The notes under the pieces were generated by a model. The model ran no database searches. It had not been told where the DNA came from and worked only from the letters and a program-made list of their open reading frames with translations. Shown piece after piece: positions 1-7,728 of a stretch of DNA of 10,915 bases (its first letter is position 1; the number at the start of each line of letters is the position of its first letter). The translations under genes and the position numbers were made by a program. Source of the stretch: Faecalibacterium sp. CAG:74 (GTDB lineage Bacteria; Bacillota; Clostridia; Christensenellales; Aristaeellaceae); assembly GCA_000437595.1 (NCBI GenBank), contig FR899811.1:3642-14556 (forward strand), in the 5' to 3' direction.

Positions 1-2499
1 CTGCTGAACTGGTATGTGAGCGAGGAAAAGAAGCGCAACGGCCACGAAATCGGCGAAGTCAAGTGGAAGCAGGTCAAAAAGAACCATGACGATACCCTGG
101 GGCAGGGTGAAGACGTGGTGTACGTCATCGGCCGCGTGGGCGGCGAAGGCAACGACGTCGGCGCCGGCATCGAGGATACGTTCGAGGAGAGCGGCGACTA
201 CCTGCACCTCAACGAGGCCGAGCTGAGCGTTCTGGAAGGCCTGAAGGGCATGAAGGACGACGGCAATATCCGCTCCATCACCGTCATCGTCAACAGCGCG
301 AACCCGGTTTCGATGGCGTTCGCGGATGAAGAGGATTACGGCGTGGACGCGGTGCTGTGGGTCGGCTCGGTCGGTCAGACGGGTCTGTACGCCTTGGGCG
401 ACGTGCTTTCCGGCGCGGTGAACCCGTCCGGTTCGCTGCCGGACACTTGGTGGAAGGACAATCAGCTTGACCCGGTGCAGAACAACTTCGGTGTCTACAC
501 CTATGAGGGTCAGGAGAACTACACCTATCCCGCCAACGCCAACAGCTACAACCACTATGTGGTCTATCAGGAAGGCGTGTATCTGGGCTACAAGTACACG
601 GAAACGCGCTATGAAGACGTTGTGCTGGGCACGCCGAACGCGGGCAACTTCCAGTACAATAACGTTGTCGCGTACCCCTTCGGCTACGGGCTGAGCTACA
701 CGAACTTCGCTTTCTCCGATATGCAGGTGCAGAAGGTCGGCGAAGGGCTGAAGACCGAGTATCAGCTGACTGTCACCGTTACCAACACGGGCGACAAGGC
801 GGGCAAAAAGGCGGTGCAGGTCTACGCGCAAAAGCCCTATACCGACTACGACGTGCAGAATCACATTGAAAAGCCGGCGGTGGAGTTTGTGGGCTTCTCG
901 AAGACGAAGCTGCTCCAGCCGGGCGAGAGCGAGACGGTGACCGTCTCCGTGCCGGAATACTTCCTGACCAGCTACGACGCTTACAACACGGGCGTGTATA
1001 TTCTGGAAGAAGGCGCGCATTACCTGACGATTGCCGATGACGCGCACGCGGCGGCAAACAACATTCTGACCGTGAAGGGCAAGACGACCGCCGACGGCAT
1101 GACCGCAGACGGCGACGCTTCGATGGTTTACACGGCAACCTACTCCTTCGACGCGACGACCTACGCCAAGGCGTATGGCACGGGCAACGACGTCACCTCC
1201 CTGTTCGCAGCGGCGGACGTGAACCGCTACGAGGGCAGCGGCGACAACACGGTAACGTACTACTCCCGCAGCAACTGGGAAGGCACGGTGACGCCCGGCG
1301 CGGTGAAGCTGGCGATGACCCAGCAGCTCTTCGACGACACGGTGCTGACCGACAGCGACCTTCCCTCCGCTGACGGCTACGAATGGCCGGTGTTCGGCAA
1401 GCAGGCGGATCTGCAGCTCATCAACATGCGCGGCGTCGACGCGGACGACCCGCAGTGGGAAACCTTCATGGATCAGCTGACGTTCGACCAGCTGGCGAAA
1501 ATCTGCGCCAACGGTCTGCGCATGACGATTGCCATCAACGAAATCGGCAAACCGGAGACGGTTGACCACAACGGGCCTTCCGGCGTGACGCAGAAGTACT
1601 CCGTCGGTTCTAACGGCTACGCGGTGCAGACGAACGACCCCGATAAGAACATGAAGGGTACCTGCTACCCCTGCAACGGCATCATCGCCGCAACGATGAA
1701 CAGTCAGCTTGTGCAGGAGGTCGGCGAACTGATTGGCGAGGACGCCATGTGGGCAGGCTACGCGGGTCTGTACGGCACGGGTCTGAACATCCACCGCTCC
1801 CCCTATTCTGGCCGCGTGTTTGAGTATTACTCCGAGGACGGCATCCTGACGGGTCTGATTGACGCGCGGGAGACCGTGGGCATCCAGAGCAAGGGCGTGT
1901 ACGTCTACAACAAGCACTTCGTCCTGAACGATCAGGAGAACAACCGCGCGGGCATCGGCACCTGGTGCAACGAGCAGGCGCTGCGCGAAATCTACCTGCG
2001 CGCCTTCGAGCTGCCGATTATTCAGGCGGACGCACAGTGCGTGATGACGGCGTTCAACCGTCTGGGCGCCATTTGGGCAGGCGCGTACACCGAGCTGCTG
2101 ACGGACTGGCTGCGCGGCGAAGCGGGCATGAGCGGCTTCGCGGTCACGGACATGTACGACGGCACCTACATGGTGAAGGTGAACGAGATTGTCGCGGGCA
2201 ACGACCTGCCGGACAACTTTGTGGGCGAAGACATCAGCGAATTGAAGGACTACGGCCCTGACGGCGCGAAGGCGAACCCGATGGTGGCGCAGGCGCTGCG
2301 CACGTCCGCAAAGCGTGTGCTGAACACGGTTGTGAACTCGCGCGGCATGGACGGCATCAGCCAGTACACGCGTGTGGTACGCGAAGCGACGTGGTGGCAG
2401 CTGACGCTGAACATTGCGCAGTGGGCACTGGGCGCGCTGACGGCGGTGGCGTTTGTGCTGGTCGTGCTGGATGGCAAGAAGAAGGGTGCGAAGAAGTAA
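1..2499 (+). CDS. Membrane-anchored GH3 beta-glycosidase with swapped domain order (5' end missing)
   Basis: The reading frame is open from base 1, so the true start lies to the left; 832 residues are visible (numbered from base 1). Glycoside hydrolase family 3 enzymes remove terminal beta-linked sugars, usually glucose or xylose. Here the alpha/beta sandwich (C-terminal) domain comes first and ends in the family signature YPFGYGLSYT near residues 225-234. An Fn3-like beta domain follows (about 240-355), then the TIM-barrel domain (about 465-770). Barrel motifs are DHNGPSG for substrate binding, GRVFEYYSED, KHF at 638-640 followed by NDQENNR, and GFAVTDMYDG, whose Asp717 is the expected nucleophile. 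A hydrophobic segment near residues 801-822 followed by a Lys-rich tail (DGKKKGAKK) predicts a C-terminal membrane anchor with a short cytoplasmic end. Swapped GH3 enzymes are known from Ruminococcus albus and Butyrivibrio. Substrate cannot be told from sequence; family assignment is firm. Confidence 0.93.
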   Translation: MLNWYVSEEKKRNGHEIGEVKWKQVKKNHDDTLGQGEDVVYVIGRVGGEGNDVGAGIEDTFEESGDYLHLNEAELSVLEGLKGMKDDGNIRSITVIVNSANPVSMAFADEEDYGVDAVLWVGSVGQTGLYALGDVLSGAVNPSGSLPDTWWKDNQLDPVQNNFGVYTYEGQENYTYPANANSYNHYVVYQEGVYLGYKYTETRYEDVVLGTPNAGNFQYNNVVAYPFGYGLSYTNFAFSDMQVQKVGEGLKTEYQLTVTVTNTGDKAGKKAVQVYAQKPYTDYDVQNHIEKPAVEFVGFSKTKLLQPGESETVTVSVPEYFLTSYDAYNTGVYILEEGAHYLTIADDAHAAANNILTVKGKTTADGMTADGDASMVYTATYSFDATTYAKAYGTGNDVTSLFAAADVNRYEGSGDNTVTYYSRSNWEGTVTPGAVKLAMTQQLFDDTVLTDSDLPSADGYEWPVFGKQADLQLINMRGVDADDPQWETFMDQLTFDQLAKICANGLRMTIAINEIGKPETVDHNGPSGVTQKYSVGSNGYAVQTNDPDKNMKGTCYPCNGIIAATMNSQLVQEVGELIGEDAMWAGYAGLYGTGLNIHRSPYSGRVFEYYSEDGILTGLIDARETVGIQSKGVYVYNKHFVLNDQENNRAGIGTWCNEQALREIYLRAFELPIIQADAQCVMTAFNRLGAIWAGAYTELLTDWLRGEAGMSGFAVTDMYDGTYMVKVNEIVAGNDLPDNFVGEDISELKDYGPDGAKANPMVAQALRTSAKRVLNTVVNSRGMDGISQYTRVVREATWWQLTLNIAQWALGALTAVAFVLVVLDGKKKGAKK

Positions 2500-2536
2500 T
2501 TCGATTCCTTCTTCGGGAATTTCCTGAGGATTTTCG

Positions 2537-2568
2537 GGGCACATGGCGAAAAGCTGTGTGCCCTTTTT
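2537..2568 (+). terminator. Intrinsic terminator after the swapped GH3 gene
   Basis: An 11-base-pair stem (GGGCACATGGC at 2537-2547 with GCTGTGTGCCC at 2553-2563, two G-U pairs) encloses a GAAAA loop and is followed by five T. It lies 37 bases after the stop codon and separates the GH3 gene from the two-component operon. Confidence 0.85.
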
Positions 2569-2630
2569 GCTGCGCAGAGGTGAACCCCCTGCAAATCAGC
2601 GGAAAAGCAGGAATTTCCGCATATTCCGAC

Positions 2631-2659
2631 TTGTCCAAACCCCGAAACCATGCTATAAT
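2631..2659 (+). promoter_or_regulatory. Sigma-A-like promoter of the two-component operon
   Basis: TTGTCC (-35, 2631-2636) and a perfect TATAAT (-10, 2654-2659) are 17 bases apart, and TG at 2651-2652 makes it an extended -10. The expected start of transcription is about 2666, leaving a leader of roughly 30 bases before the response regulator. No clear operator palindrome overlaps it. Confidence 0.8.
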
Positions 2660-2697
2660 GGCTTCAGAATATTTCACGCAAGGGGGAGGCGAGACGA

Positions 2698-3402
2698 ATG
2701 CTCCTAATTGCTATCGTCGATGATGAACGCAGCGATTCCAGCGCGCTCAAGGCGCTTGTCGATATCTACTTCCAGCAGAACCGTCAGGCGTATATGATTC
2801 ACGTCTTCAACGGCGCGCTGGATTTCATCCGCAGCACCGAGAACCACGACATCGTGTTTATGGATATCCGCATGGATAAGCTGGACGGGCTGGAAGTGGC
2901 GCGCATCATGCGCAAAATCAACACCGATTCCGTGCTGATTTTCGTCACCCACATGGCGCAGCTCGCCATCAAGGGCTACGAGGTGGATGCGCTGGATTTC
3001 ATCGTCAAGCCGGCTGACCAAGGCTCCATCAATTATGTGCTGGATAAAGCAATGAAGCGGCTGGAAGGCGTATCGAACGCGGCATTCGCGCTCAAGACTT
3101 CCGACGGTATTGTCAGCTTATCTACCAACGATATTATCTATGTCGAAGTGTTTGACCACAATTTGGTTTATCACACCACCAAGGGGAATTACGACATCCG
3201 CGGACGGCTCTCCGACGTGATGAAGCGGCTCGACCCGAAGCGGTTCATCATGTGCAACCGCTCGTATGTCGTCAACCTGCGCTATGTGTCAAATATCAAC
3301 AATGATTTTCTCGTTGTCGATGGCACGCAGATTTCCATTTCCAAATCGCACCGCAAAGAGATTTTGCAGCATTTCTCGAACTTTCTGGGGGAAAACCTAT
3401 GA
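2698..3402 (+). CDS. LytTR-family response regulator (AgrA/ComE-like)
   Basis: This 234-residue cytoplasmic protein is a DNA-binding response regulator. The N-terminal receiver domain (about 1-120) has the acidic pair Asp8-Asp9, the phosphoacceptor Asp56 in IVFMDIRM, Thr84 in FVTHM and Lys104 in IVKP. The C-terminal LytTR domain (about 130-230) carries the typical IIYVEVFDHNLVYHTT and FIMCNRSYVVNL stretches; domains of this type bind direct repeats upstream of target promoters. The start is supported by AGGGGGAGG at 2681-2689, eight bases before the ATG. The gene opens a two-gene operon and overlaps the kinase start by four bases (ATGA), so the two are very likely translationally coupled. Relatives act in peptide quorum sensing or bacteriocin control, but no signal-peptide gene is visible nearby. 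The target genes are unknown; the flanking GH3 genes are only candidates. Confidence 0.95.
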   Translation: MLLIAIVDDERSDSSALKALVDIYFQQNRQAYMIHVFNGALDFIRSTENHDIVFMDIRMDKLDGLEVARIMRKINTDSVLIFVTHMAQLAIKGYEVDALDFIVKPADQGSINYVLDKAMKRLEGVSNAAFALKTSDGIVSLSTNDIIYVEVFDHNLVYHTTKGNYDIRGRLSDVMKRLDPKRFIMCNRSYVVNLRYVSNINNDFLVVDGTQISISKSHRKEILQHFSNFLGENL

Positions 3403-4775
3403 ACATGCTGCATGACTCATGGTGGATTTCGACGATTGACCACCGCGTCTCCACGGCGCTGGTGTTTTTTCTGCTGCTGATGACGATGGGAAACGGACAT
3501 AAGAAGCCCTATTTCCCCCTGCGCATCCTTGTCAGTTTCATCGCGCTGTGCGCCGTCAGCTGGTTGACGCGCTACTGGATTGACCTCTGCCTGACAACAA
3601 CCGTTGCGCAGGGCATCGGGTACAGCCTGCACCTGTTGGTCATGAGCCTGCTCTATTGGGGCACGTATACCATCTGTTACCACACAACCCTCTCCGAATC
3701 GTGCTACATGGGACTGCTTGCGCTGACGATTTTCAAGCTCGCATGGAACACATTCAAGGTTTTCGCAGCGGCATTTGGGATGACAGGTATCGCGTCGGTT
3801 TGGTCACGTTACAGTGTTTCCGGCGCCCTTGTGTCGTATCTGGTGTATATCGCCGTGTGCGCAGCCGCTTCTTTGCTCTATAAGCGGCTGATTCACAGCA
3901 ATCCGCCGCTCAATGAGGCTTCCCGCATTGTCCGGGCTTCGGTCGCCGTTTTCCTGCTTTTTCAAATAGTGCTGGAATATTGCGGGCATGTGTTCACCTC
4001 GGCGCCGGATTCGTCTTTCATGTTCTATCTCTGCGCCCTGCTCTATACTGCAACAAACTACATCATCCTGATCACCATTGCCGACCTTGCCCGCTATCGG
4101 CAGGACAACGAGGAAATGCAGAAGTTCATTGCCAACAAGATGCAGTATTACCAGATGAGCCGCGACGGCATCACGTCCCTGCAAATCAAGTGCCACGACC
4201 TGAAGCACCAAATCGCCACCATCCGCTCGAAAGCAGGCAAAGAGAGTTTCGACAAGTACATTGACCGCTTGGAGGACTCCATCATCGAGTACGGCACGGT
4301 TGTCGAGTGCGGCAACGAGACCATCAACATTGTGCTGACGGAGAAGAACATCCTCTGCTCAACGTGCGGAGTAAAGTTCTCGTACCTGATTGACGGGTCG
4401 ATTTTCGGCTTCATGTCGGAAATGGAGCTGTTTTCGCTCTTCGGCAATGCGCTGGACAACGCCTTGGAGGGCTGCAACAAGGTGACTGACCATGAGAAGC
4501 GGGTGATTTCGCTCAAAGCAAACGCCATGAATGGCATGGTGGTGCTGCATGTGGAGAATAGCTATGAAGCGCCGCTGAACATGGTGGATGATATGCCGGT
4601 GACGACCAAGGCCGGCACGGGACATGGGTTTGGCTTGCGCTCAATTCAGGCAATTGCAGAAAAGTATGACGGCATAGCGACAGTGGTTGCGGAAAATGGC
4701 ATTTTTAAGCTGACGGTAGTTCTGCACCCGCCGGAAGGAAGCGGCGCTTCCCGCGTTAGCACGCAGAACCAGTAA
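3399..4775 (+). CDS. GHKL-type sensor histidine kinase (AgrC-like)
   Basis: A 458-residue membrane kinase and evident partner of the response regulator it overlaps. The first ~230 residues hold about six or seven hydrophobic segments (near 18-32, 41-56, 73-93, 104-127, 140-161, 178-195 and 207-230), with no large extracellular domain, as in AgrC-like peptide sensors. A short helical stretch leads to the dimerisation/phosphoacceptor region, where His266 in CHDLKHQI is the likely phosphorylated residue. The GHKL ATPase domain follows: N-box FGNALDNALEGC with Asn350 and Asn354, and glycine-rich GTGHGFGLRSI at 406-416. The ribosome binding site GGGGGAAAA lies inside the end of the upstream gene. 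All key residues are present, so it should be active. The signal is unknown. A strong terminator closes the operon about 70 bases downstream. Confidence 0.94.
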   Translation: MNMLHDSWWISTIDHRVSTALVFFLLLMTMGNGHKKPYFPLRILVSFIALCAVSWLTRYWIDLCLTTTVAQGIGYSLHLLVMSLLYWGTYTICYHTTLSESCYMGLLALTIFKLAWNTFKVFAAAFGMTGIASVWSRYSVSGALVSYLVYIAVCAAASLLYKRLIHSNPPLNEASRIVRASVAVFLLFQIVLEYCGHVFTSAPDSSFMFYLCALLYTATNYIILITIADLARYRQDNEEMQKFIANKMQYYQMSRDGITSLQIKCHDLKHQIATIRSKAGKESFDKYIDRLEDSIIEYGTVVECGNETINIVLTEKNILCSTCGVKFSYLIDGSIFGFMSEMELFSLFGNALDNALEGCNKVTDHEKRVISLKANAMNGMVVLHVENSYEAPLNMVDDMPVTTKAGTGHGFGLRSIQAIAEKYDGIATVVAENGIFKLTVVLHPPEGSGASRVSTQNQ

Positions 4776-4843
4776 GACAAAATGCCCATCCTTTGCGCCA
4801 TCAACCCGCTCTTTCCAACACGCTGCACATTCGTGCGCTGCCC

Positions 4844-4884
4844 ATCAGCATTGAGGATTTTTTTTCTCGGTGCTGATTTTTTTT
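4844..4884 (+). terminator. Strong intrinsic terminator of the two-component operon
   Basis: ATCAGCATTGAG (4844-4855) pairs with CTCGGTGCTGAT (4866-4877) over 12 base pairs with two G-U pairs, enclosing a T-rich ten-base loop, and runs into an eight-T tract at 4877-4884. An A-rich flank is absent on the left, so it acts mainly on the plus strand. Confidence 0.88.
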
Positions 4885-4962
4885 GCAGGCTGAATTGCGC
4901 CCGCGGACTTGCCGGAACGGAGATACGGCGCATTTCACAATCTGCCACCGGTTCCAGAATAT

Positions 4963-5049
4963 GCCGTTCTCGATTTTGCACTTTTCCCCCGTTTCCCTCC
5001 CAAATCGGGCAAAAAGCTGCCGTTCGCGACATATTTCCGTCGTGAACGG
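4963..5049 (+). promoter_or_regulatory. Repeated CCGTTCnCGA half-sites upstream of the secreted GH3 gene (candidate operator)
   Basis: The 4885-5097 stretch holds no convincing gene. It does hold GCCGTTCTCGA at 4963-4973 and GCCGTTCGCGA at 5019-5029 (one mismatch, 56 bases apart, about five helical turns), plus an inverted copy. CCGTTCGCGAC (5020-5030) and GTCGTGAACGG (5039-5049) form an 11-pair inverted repeat with one G-T pair around an eight-base spacer. This could be a regulator binding array, or a hairpin in a longer transcript. Which protein would bind is unknown; the direct-repeat element could suit the LytTR regulator upstream, but that is speculation. Confidence 0.4.
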
Positions 5050-5097
5050 AACGTCCACACGGTTGCGACGGGGGTACAGGCATTCAAGACAAGCCCC

Positions 5098-5126
5098 TTC
5101 CAATCTGGCGATTTTTATGCTATTAT
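5098..5126 (+). promoter_or_regulatory. Probable promoter of the secreted GH3 gene
   Basis: TGCTATTAT at 5118-5126 is an extended -10 box (TATTAT, 5121-5126). The -35 position 17 bases upstream (TTCCAA, 5098-5103) is a weak match, which the extended -10 may offset. Transcription would start at about 5133, giving a leader of about 58 bases. Confidence 0.6.
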
Positions 5127-5136
5127 ATTACCAGCA

Positions 5137-5160
5137 CCTCATGTTTCGCGCAGCATGAGG
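5137..5160 (+). promoter_or_regulatory. Inverted repeat at the 5' end of the GH3 leader
   Basis: CCTCATG (5137-5143) and CATGAGG (5154-5160) are perfect inverted copies around a ten-base spacer. They lie a few bases after the predicted transcription start and 13 bases before the AAAAGGAG ribosome binding site. It may be a stabilising 5' stem-loop in the mRNA or an operator in the DNA. Confidence 0.45.
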
Positions 5161-5190
5161 AAGAGAAAACGGAAAAGGAGAACCCTCAGC

Positions 5191-7593
5191 ATGAAACGGA
5201 TTCTGAGCTTGGCGGTTGCAGCGTCGATGCTGCTGTCTGCGATTCCCGCAATGGCGGAAACGGCGACCGAAGCAACCTACATTCCTGCTCCCTACAATGC
5301 GGAAGAAGTTGACCCCACCAAGACCTACCTTGAGCCTGTGTTCTATCAGAACGAGAACGGCCCGACCATCGGCGTGACGACCGTCGGCGTTATCCAGCAG
5401 GATGGCCTGTACTTCAAGGATTCCGACAACGACCACGAGCTGGACGCGTTTGAAGACTGGCGTCTGCCGGCGGAAGAACGCGCCGCGGACATGGTCACGA
5501 AGATGACGCTGACTGAACAGGCTGGTTTCGTCCTGAACGCCCTGATGGTGATGCCCGGTTCCAAGACGCTTGCGGATGTCAAGAATGAAGACGGCACCAT
5601 CAATCCCGCCAAGGTTATGACCGTCATCCCCGAAGGCGAAACCACGAAGAGCCTGATTATGTTGAATTCGGCCTCCTCTTCGTTCGCCAGCATGGACGAT
5701 CAGGTGATGTCCATTGGCAAGATTCGCGCGGGCGTGTACCGCGGCGGTCTGAACTACGACGCTTCTGTCGTTGCGCTGTACAACAACGTGACCACTGCGT
5801 TTGCTGAATGGGATTCCGCCAAGGCGGGTACGCCTGCAATCCCGGTGACGCTGATCTCCAACCCGATTTCCGCCGGCTTCCCGGACTCTCTGGGCATGGC
5901 TGCGGCTGTTCTGGGCGACGGCAACTACGACGCCATCAAGGATTATGCCGAGGTTGACCGCCAGATGTGGCGTTCGCAGGGCATCATCTTCATGTATGGC
6001 CCGCAGATCGACCTGGTGACTGATCCCCGCTGGCCTCGGAACAGCGGCACTTACGGCGAGCGTCCCGACGTCACCGCCGGCATCATCACCGCGCTGGTGG
6101 ACGGCTATCAGTATGGCAAGGACGGCGTGAACGAGAAGTCCGTCGTGCTGTCTGCGAAGCACTTCCCCGGTGACGGCGCTGCCGAAAACGGCTTTGAGTC
6201 TCACACCTCTCAGGGTCAGTGGCGTCTGTACCCGACTGCCGGTTCTCTGGAAAAGTACCAGCTGGTCGGCTTCCAGGCTGCTGTTGACGCAGGCGTGGGC
6301 GCAATCATGCCTTGCTACTCCCGCGACGCGGCGGATGTCCGCTCTGTCCCGCAGACCTACCGTGGCCATGAAATCGACGTCAAGCAGCTTGGTTCTGCTT
6401 ACAACTCCGAAATCATCACCACCCTGCTGCGTGACATCATGGGCTTCAAGGGCTTCGTGAACTCCGACTCCGGTATCACCCTGACCCAGACCTACGGCGT
6501 GGAATCCCTGACCAGCATCCAGCGTTTCGCGCTGCTGATCAAGGCCGGCACCGACGCCATCGGCGCTGAACTGGCTCCGGAATACATTGTTTCCGCTGTT
6601 GAATTCGGCCTGCTGGACAAGGCTGACCTCGACCGCGCCAACATCAATCGTGCGACCGCGCTGTTCAAGCAGGGTCGTTTCGAGAACCCCTACCTGGACT
6701 ACGAACAGGCTGACGTCGTGCGTGCCACCAACATGGAAACCGCGCATGACCAGGCGTATTCTCTCCACCTGAAGGCGACCGTCCTCATGAAGAACCATGA
6801 GAACACGCTGCCGCTGAGCAAGGACGCGGGCACCAAGATTTACATCGCCTCCTACACCGGCACTGGTGAAAACGAAGCGACCCTCAAGGCGCTGGCCGAG
6901 CTGTTCGTGCAGCAGGGCTTCACCGTCTGCGAGGATATGGATGATGCCGATGTTGTGTACTTCTATGTGCAGCCCAAGGCGACCATCAAGGCAGGCGCTT
7001 CCGAAACCGAAGGCGTTTTGAGCCTGGTGGACGGCTTTGAAGTGGCTCAGCGTCAGCTGGGCGGCGGCGCAGACGCGGCTGTGACGGCTATGTTCGGCGC
7101 GGGCGGTCAGGGTAAGACTGGCGAAATGGTTGACGTGACCACTGTTGAAGGCATCAAGAAGCTGCAGAAGGCTGCGAACAAGATGCACGAAAAGGGCGGC
7201 AAGGTCATCGCGACCATCGTCTGCACCTCTCCGTGGATCCTGGACAACCTCGAGCCTTACTGCGACGCGCTGCTGGCGCAGTACACCACCTCCGCGGCTT
7301 CCCTGTCCAATGCGTACAGCGCGCAGGTGGACGTCATCGTCGGCAATTACAACCCGACCGGCAAGCTGTCTGTGACCCTGCCTTCCTGCGAGGCTGTTAT
7401 CGCCCTGACGGAAGTCCGCGACGCAGATGGCAACCTGCTCTACGAAGAATGCGCTTCCCCGAATGACGTGCCCGGCTACGACAAGGATCAGTACATTGCT
7501 CCTGAAGTGCTGGCACAGTCTCCGTCCGGCAGCTACATCTACAAGGATGCCGACGGCAACTCCTACGTCTCCGGCTTCGGTCTGAGCTACTAA
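5191..7593 (+). CDS. Secreted GH3 beta-glycosidase, normal domain order, no Fn3 domain
   Basis: The start is set by AAAAGGAG (5173-5180) and by a clear signal peptide (MKRILSLAVAASMLLSAIPAMA, cleavage after residue 22); an in-frame extension back to 4909 has no such support. The exported 800-residue enzyme should cleave terminal beta-linked sugars outside the membrane. DSDNDHELDAFEDW (77-90) is an acidic, EF-hand-like loop also seen in other GH3 proteins. The barrel domain (about 95-500) holds MTLTEQAG, YGPQIDLVTDPRW, KHFPGDG (323-329) and GFVNSDSG, with Asp426 as expected nucleophile. The alpha/beta sandwich domain follows (about 520-800) with NPTGKLSVTLP. The protein stops exactly at the GFGLSY signature that normally leads into the Fn3-like domain. 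It has no anchor or sorting signal, so it may be released. It is opposite in domain order to the GH3 enzyme at 1-2499. Substrate is unknown. Confidence 0.95.
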   Translation: MKRILSLAVAASMLLSAIPAMAETATEATYIPAPYNAEEVDPTKTYLEPVFYQNENGPTIGVTTVGVIQQDGLYFKDSDNDHELDAFEDWRLPAEERAADMVTKMTLTEQAGFVLNALMVMPGSKTLADVKNEDGTINPAKVMTVIPEGETTKSLIMLNSASSSFASMDDQVMSIGKIRAGVYRGGLNYDASVVALYNNVTTAFAEWDSAKAGTPAIPVTLISNPISAGFPDSLGMAAAVLGDGNYDAIKDYAEVDRQMWRSQGIIFMYGPQIDLVTDPRWPRNSGTYGERPDVTAGIITALVDGYQYGKDGVNEKSVVLSAKHFPGDGAAENGFESHTSQGQWRLYPTAGSLEKYQLVGFQAAVDAGVGAIMPCYSRDAADVRSVPQTYRGHEIDVKQLGSAYNSEIITTLLRDIMGFKGFVNSDSGITLTQTYGVESLTSIQRFALLIKAGTDAIGAELAPEYIVSAVEFGLLDKADLDRANINRATALFKQGRFENPYLDYEQADVVRATNMETAHDQAYSLHLKATVLMKNHENTLPLSKDAGTKIYIASYTGTGENEATLKALAELFVQQGFTVCEDMDDADVVYFYVQPKATIKAGASETEGVLSLVDGFEVAQRQLGGGADAAVTAMFGAGGQGKTGEMVDVTTVEGIKKLQKAANKMHEKGGKVIATIVCTSPWILDNLEPYCDALLAQYTTSAASLSNAYSAQVDVIVGNYNPTGKLSVTLPSCEAVIALTEVRDADGNLLYEECASPNDVPGYDKDQYIAPEVLAQSPSGSYIYKDADGNSYVSGFGLSY

Positions 7594-7601
7594 GAGTCAT
7601 T

Positions 7602-7641
7602 TGCGGAGGTCTGACGGATTTCAACCTGCCAGACCTCTGCA
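7602..7641 (+). other. Hairpin 1 between the GH3 and foldase genes
   Basis: A 12-pair stem (TGCGGAGGTCTG at 7602-7613 with CAGACCTCTGCA at 7630-7641, one G-T pair) encloses a 16-base loop. It starts eight bases after the GH3 stop codon. It is followed by a C run rather than T, so it is not a usual terminator; it may protect the 3' end of the GH3 message or act with the next hairpin. Confidence 0.6.
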
Positions 7642-7651
7642 TCCCCCCCTT

Positions 7652-7711
7652 TGCGCCAGAGATGAACGCGCGAACCGGCTCTCCCGGTTGTTCATCTCCG
7701 GCGCATTTCTT
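7652..7711 (+). terminator. Long hairpin, likely terminator or attenuator before the foldase gene
   Basis: TGCGCCAGAGATGAAC (7652-7667) pairs with GTTCATCTCCGGCGCA (7690-7705): 15 of 16 pairs, the exception being A7658 against C7699. Inside it sits a second stem, AACCGG (7673-7678) with CCGGTT (7684-7689). TTTCTT follows (7706-7711), a modest U tract. Only five bases separate the end of this tract from the GGAGG of the next gene, and no promoter is visible in between. So this may let part of the GH3 transcript run on into the foldase gene. Confidence 0.6.
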
Positions 7712-7728
7712 GATTGGAGGTTTTTATC

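Noticed and set aside
2500..2536. Small ATTCC/GGAAT inverted repeat after the first GH3 gene
   Set aside because: A five-pair stem is too short to separate from chance, and a proper terminator follows.
4782..5045. 87-residue Cys-rich open frame, considered as a signal peptide gene for the AgrC-like kinase
   Set aside because: It has no ribosome binding site, runs straight through the strong terminator at 4844-4884, and has no AgrD-like layout.
4909..5190. N-terminal extension of the secreted GH3 gene
   Set aside because: The ATG at 5191 has a good ribosome binding site and begins a clear signal peptide; the extension covers the promoter and inverted repeats and is not protein-like.
5128..7188. 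686-residue open frame on the minus strand
   Set aside because: It lies antisense to the well-supported GH3 gene, has His/Val/Gly-rich composition typical of the reverse strand of a GC-rich gene, and shows no family motif.
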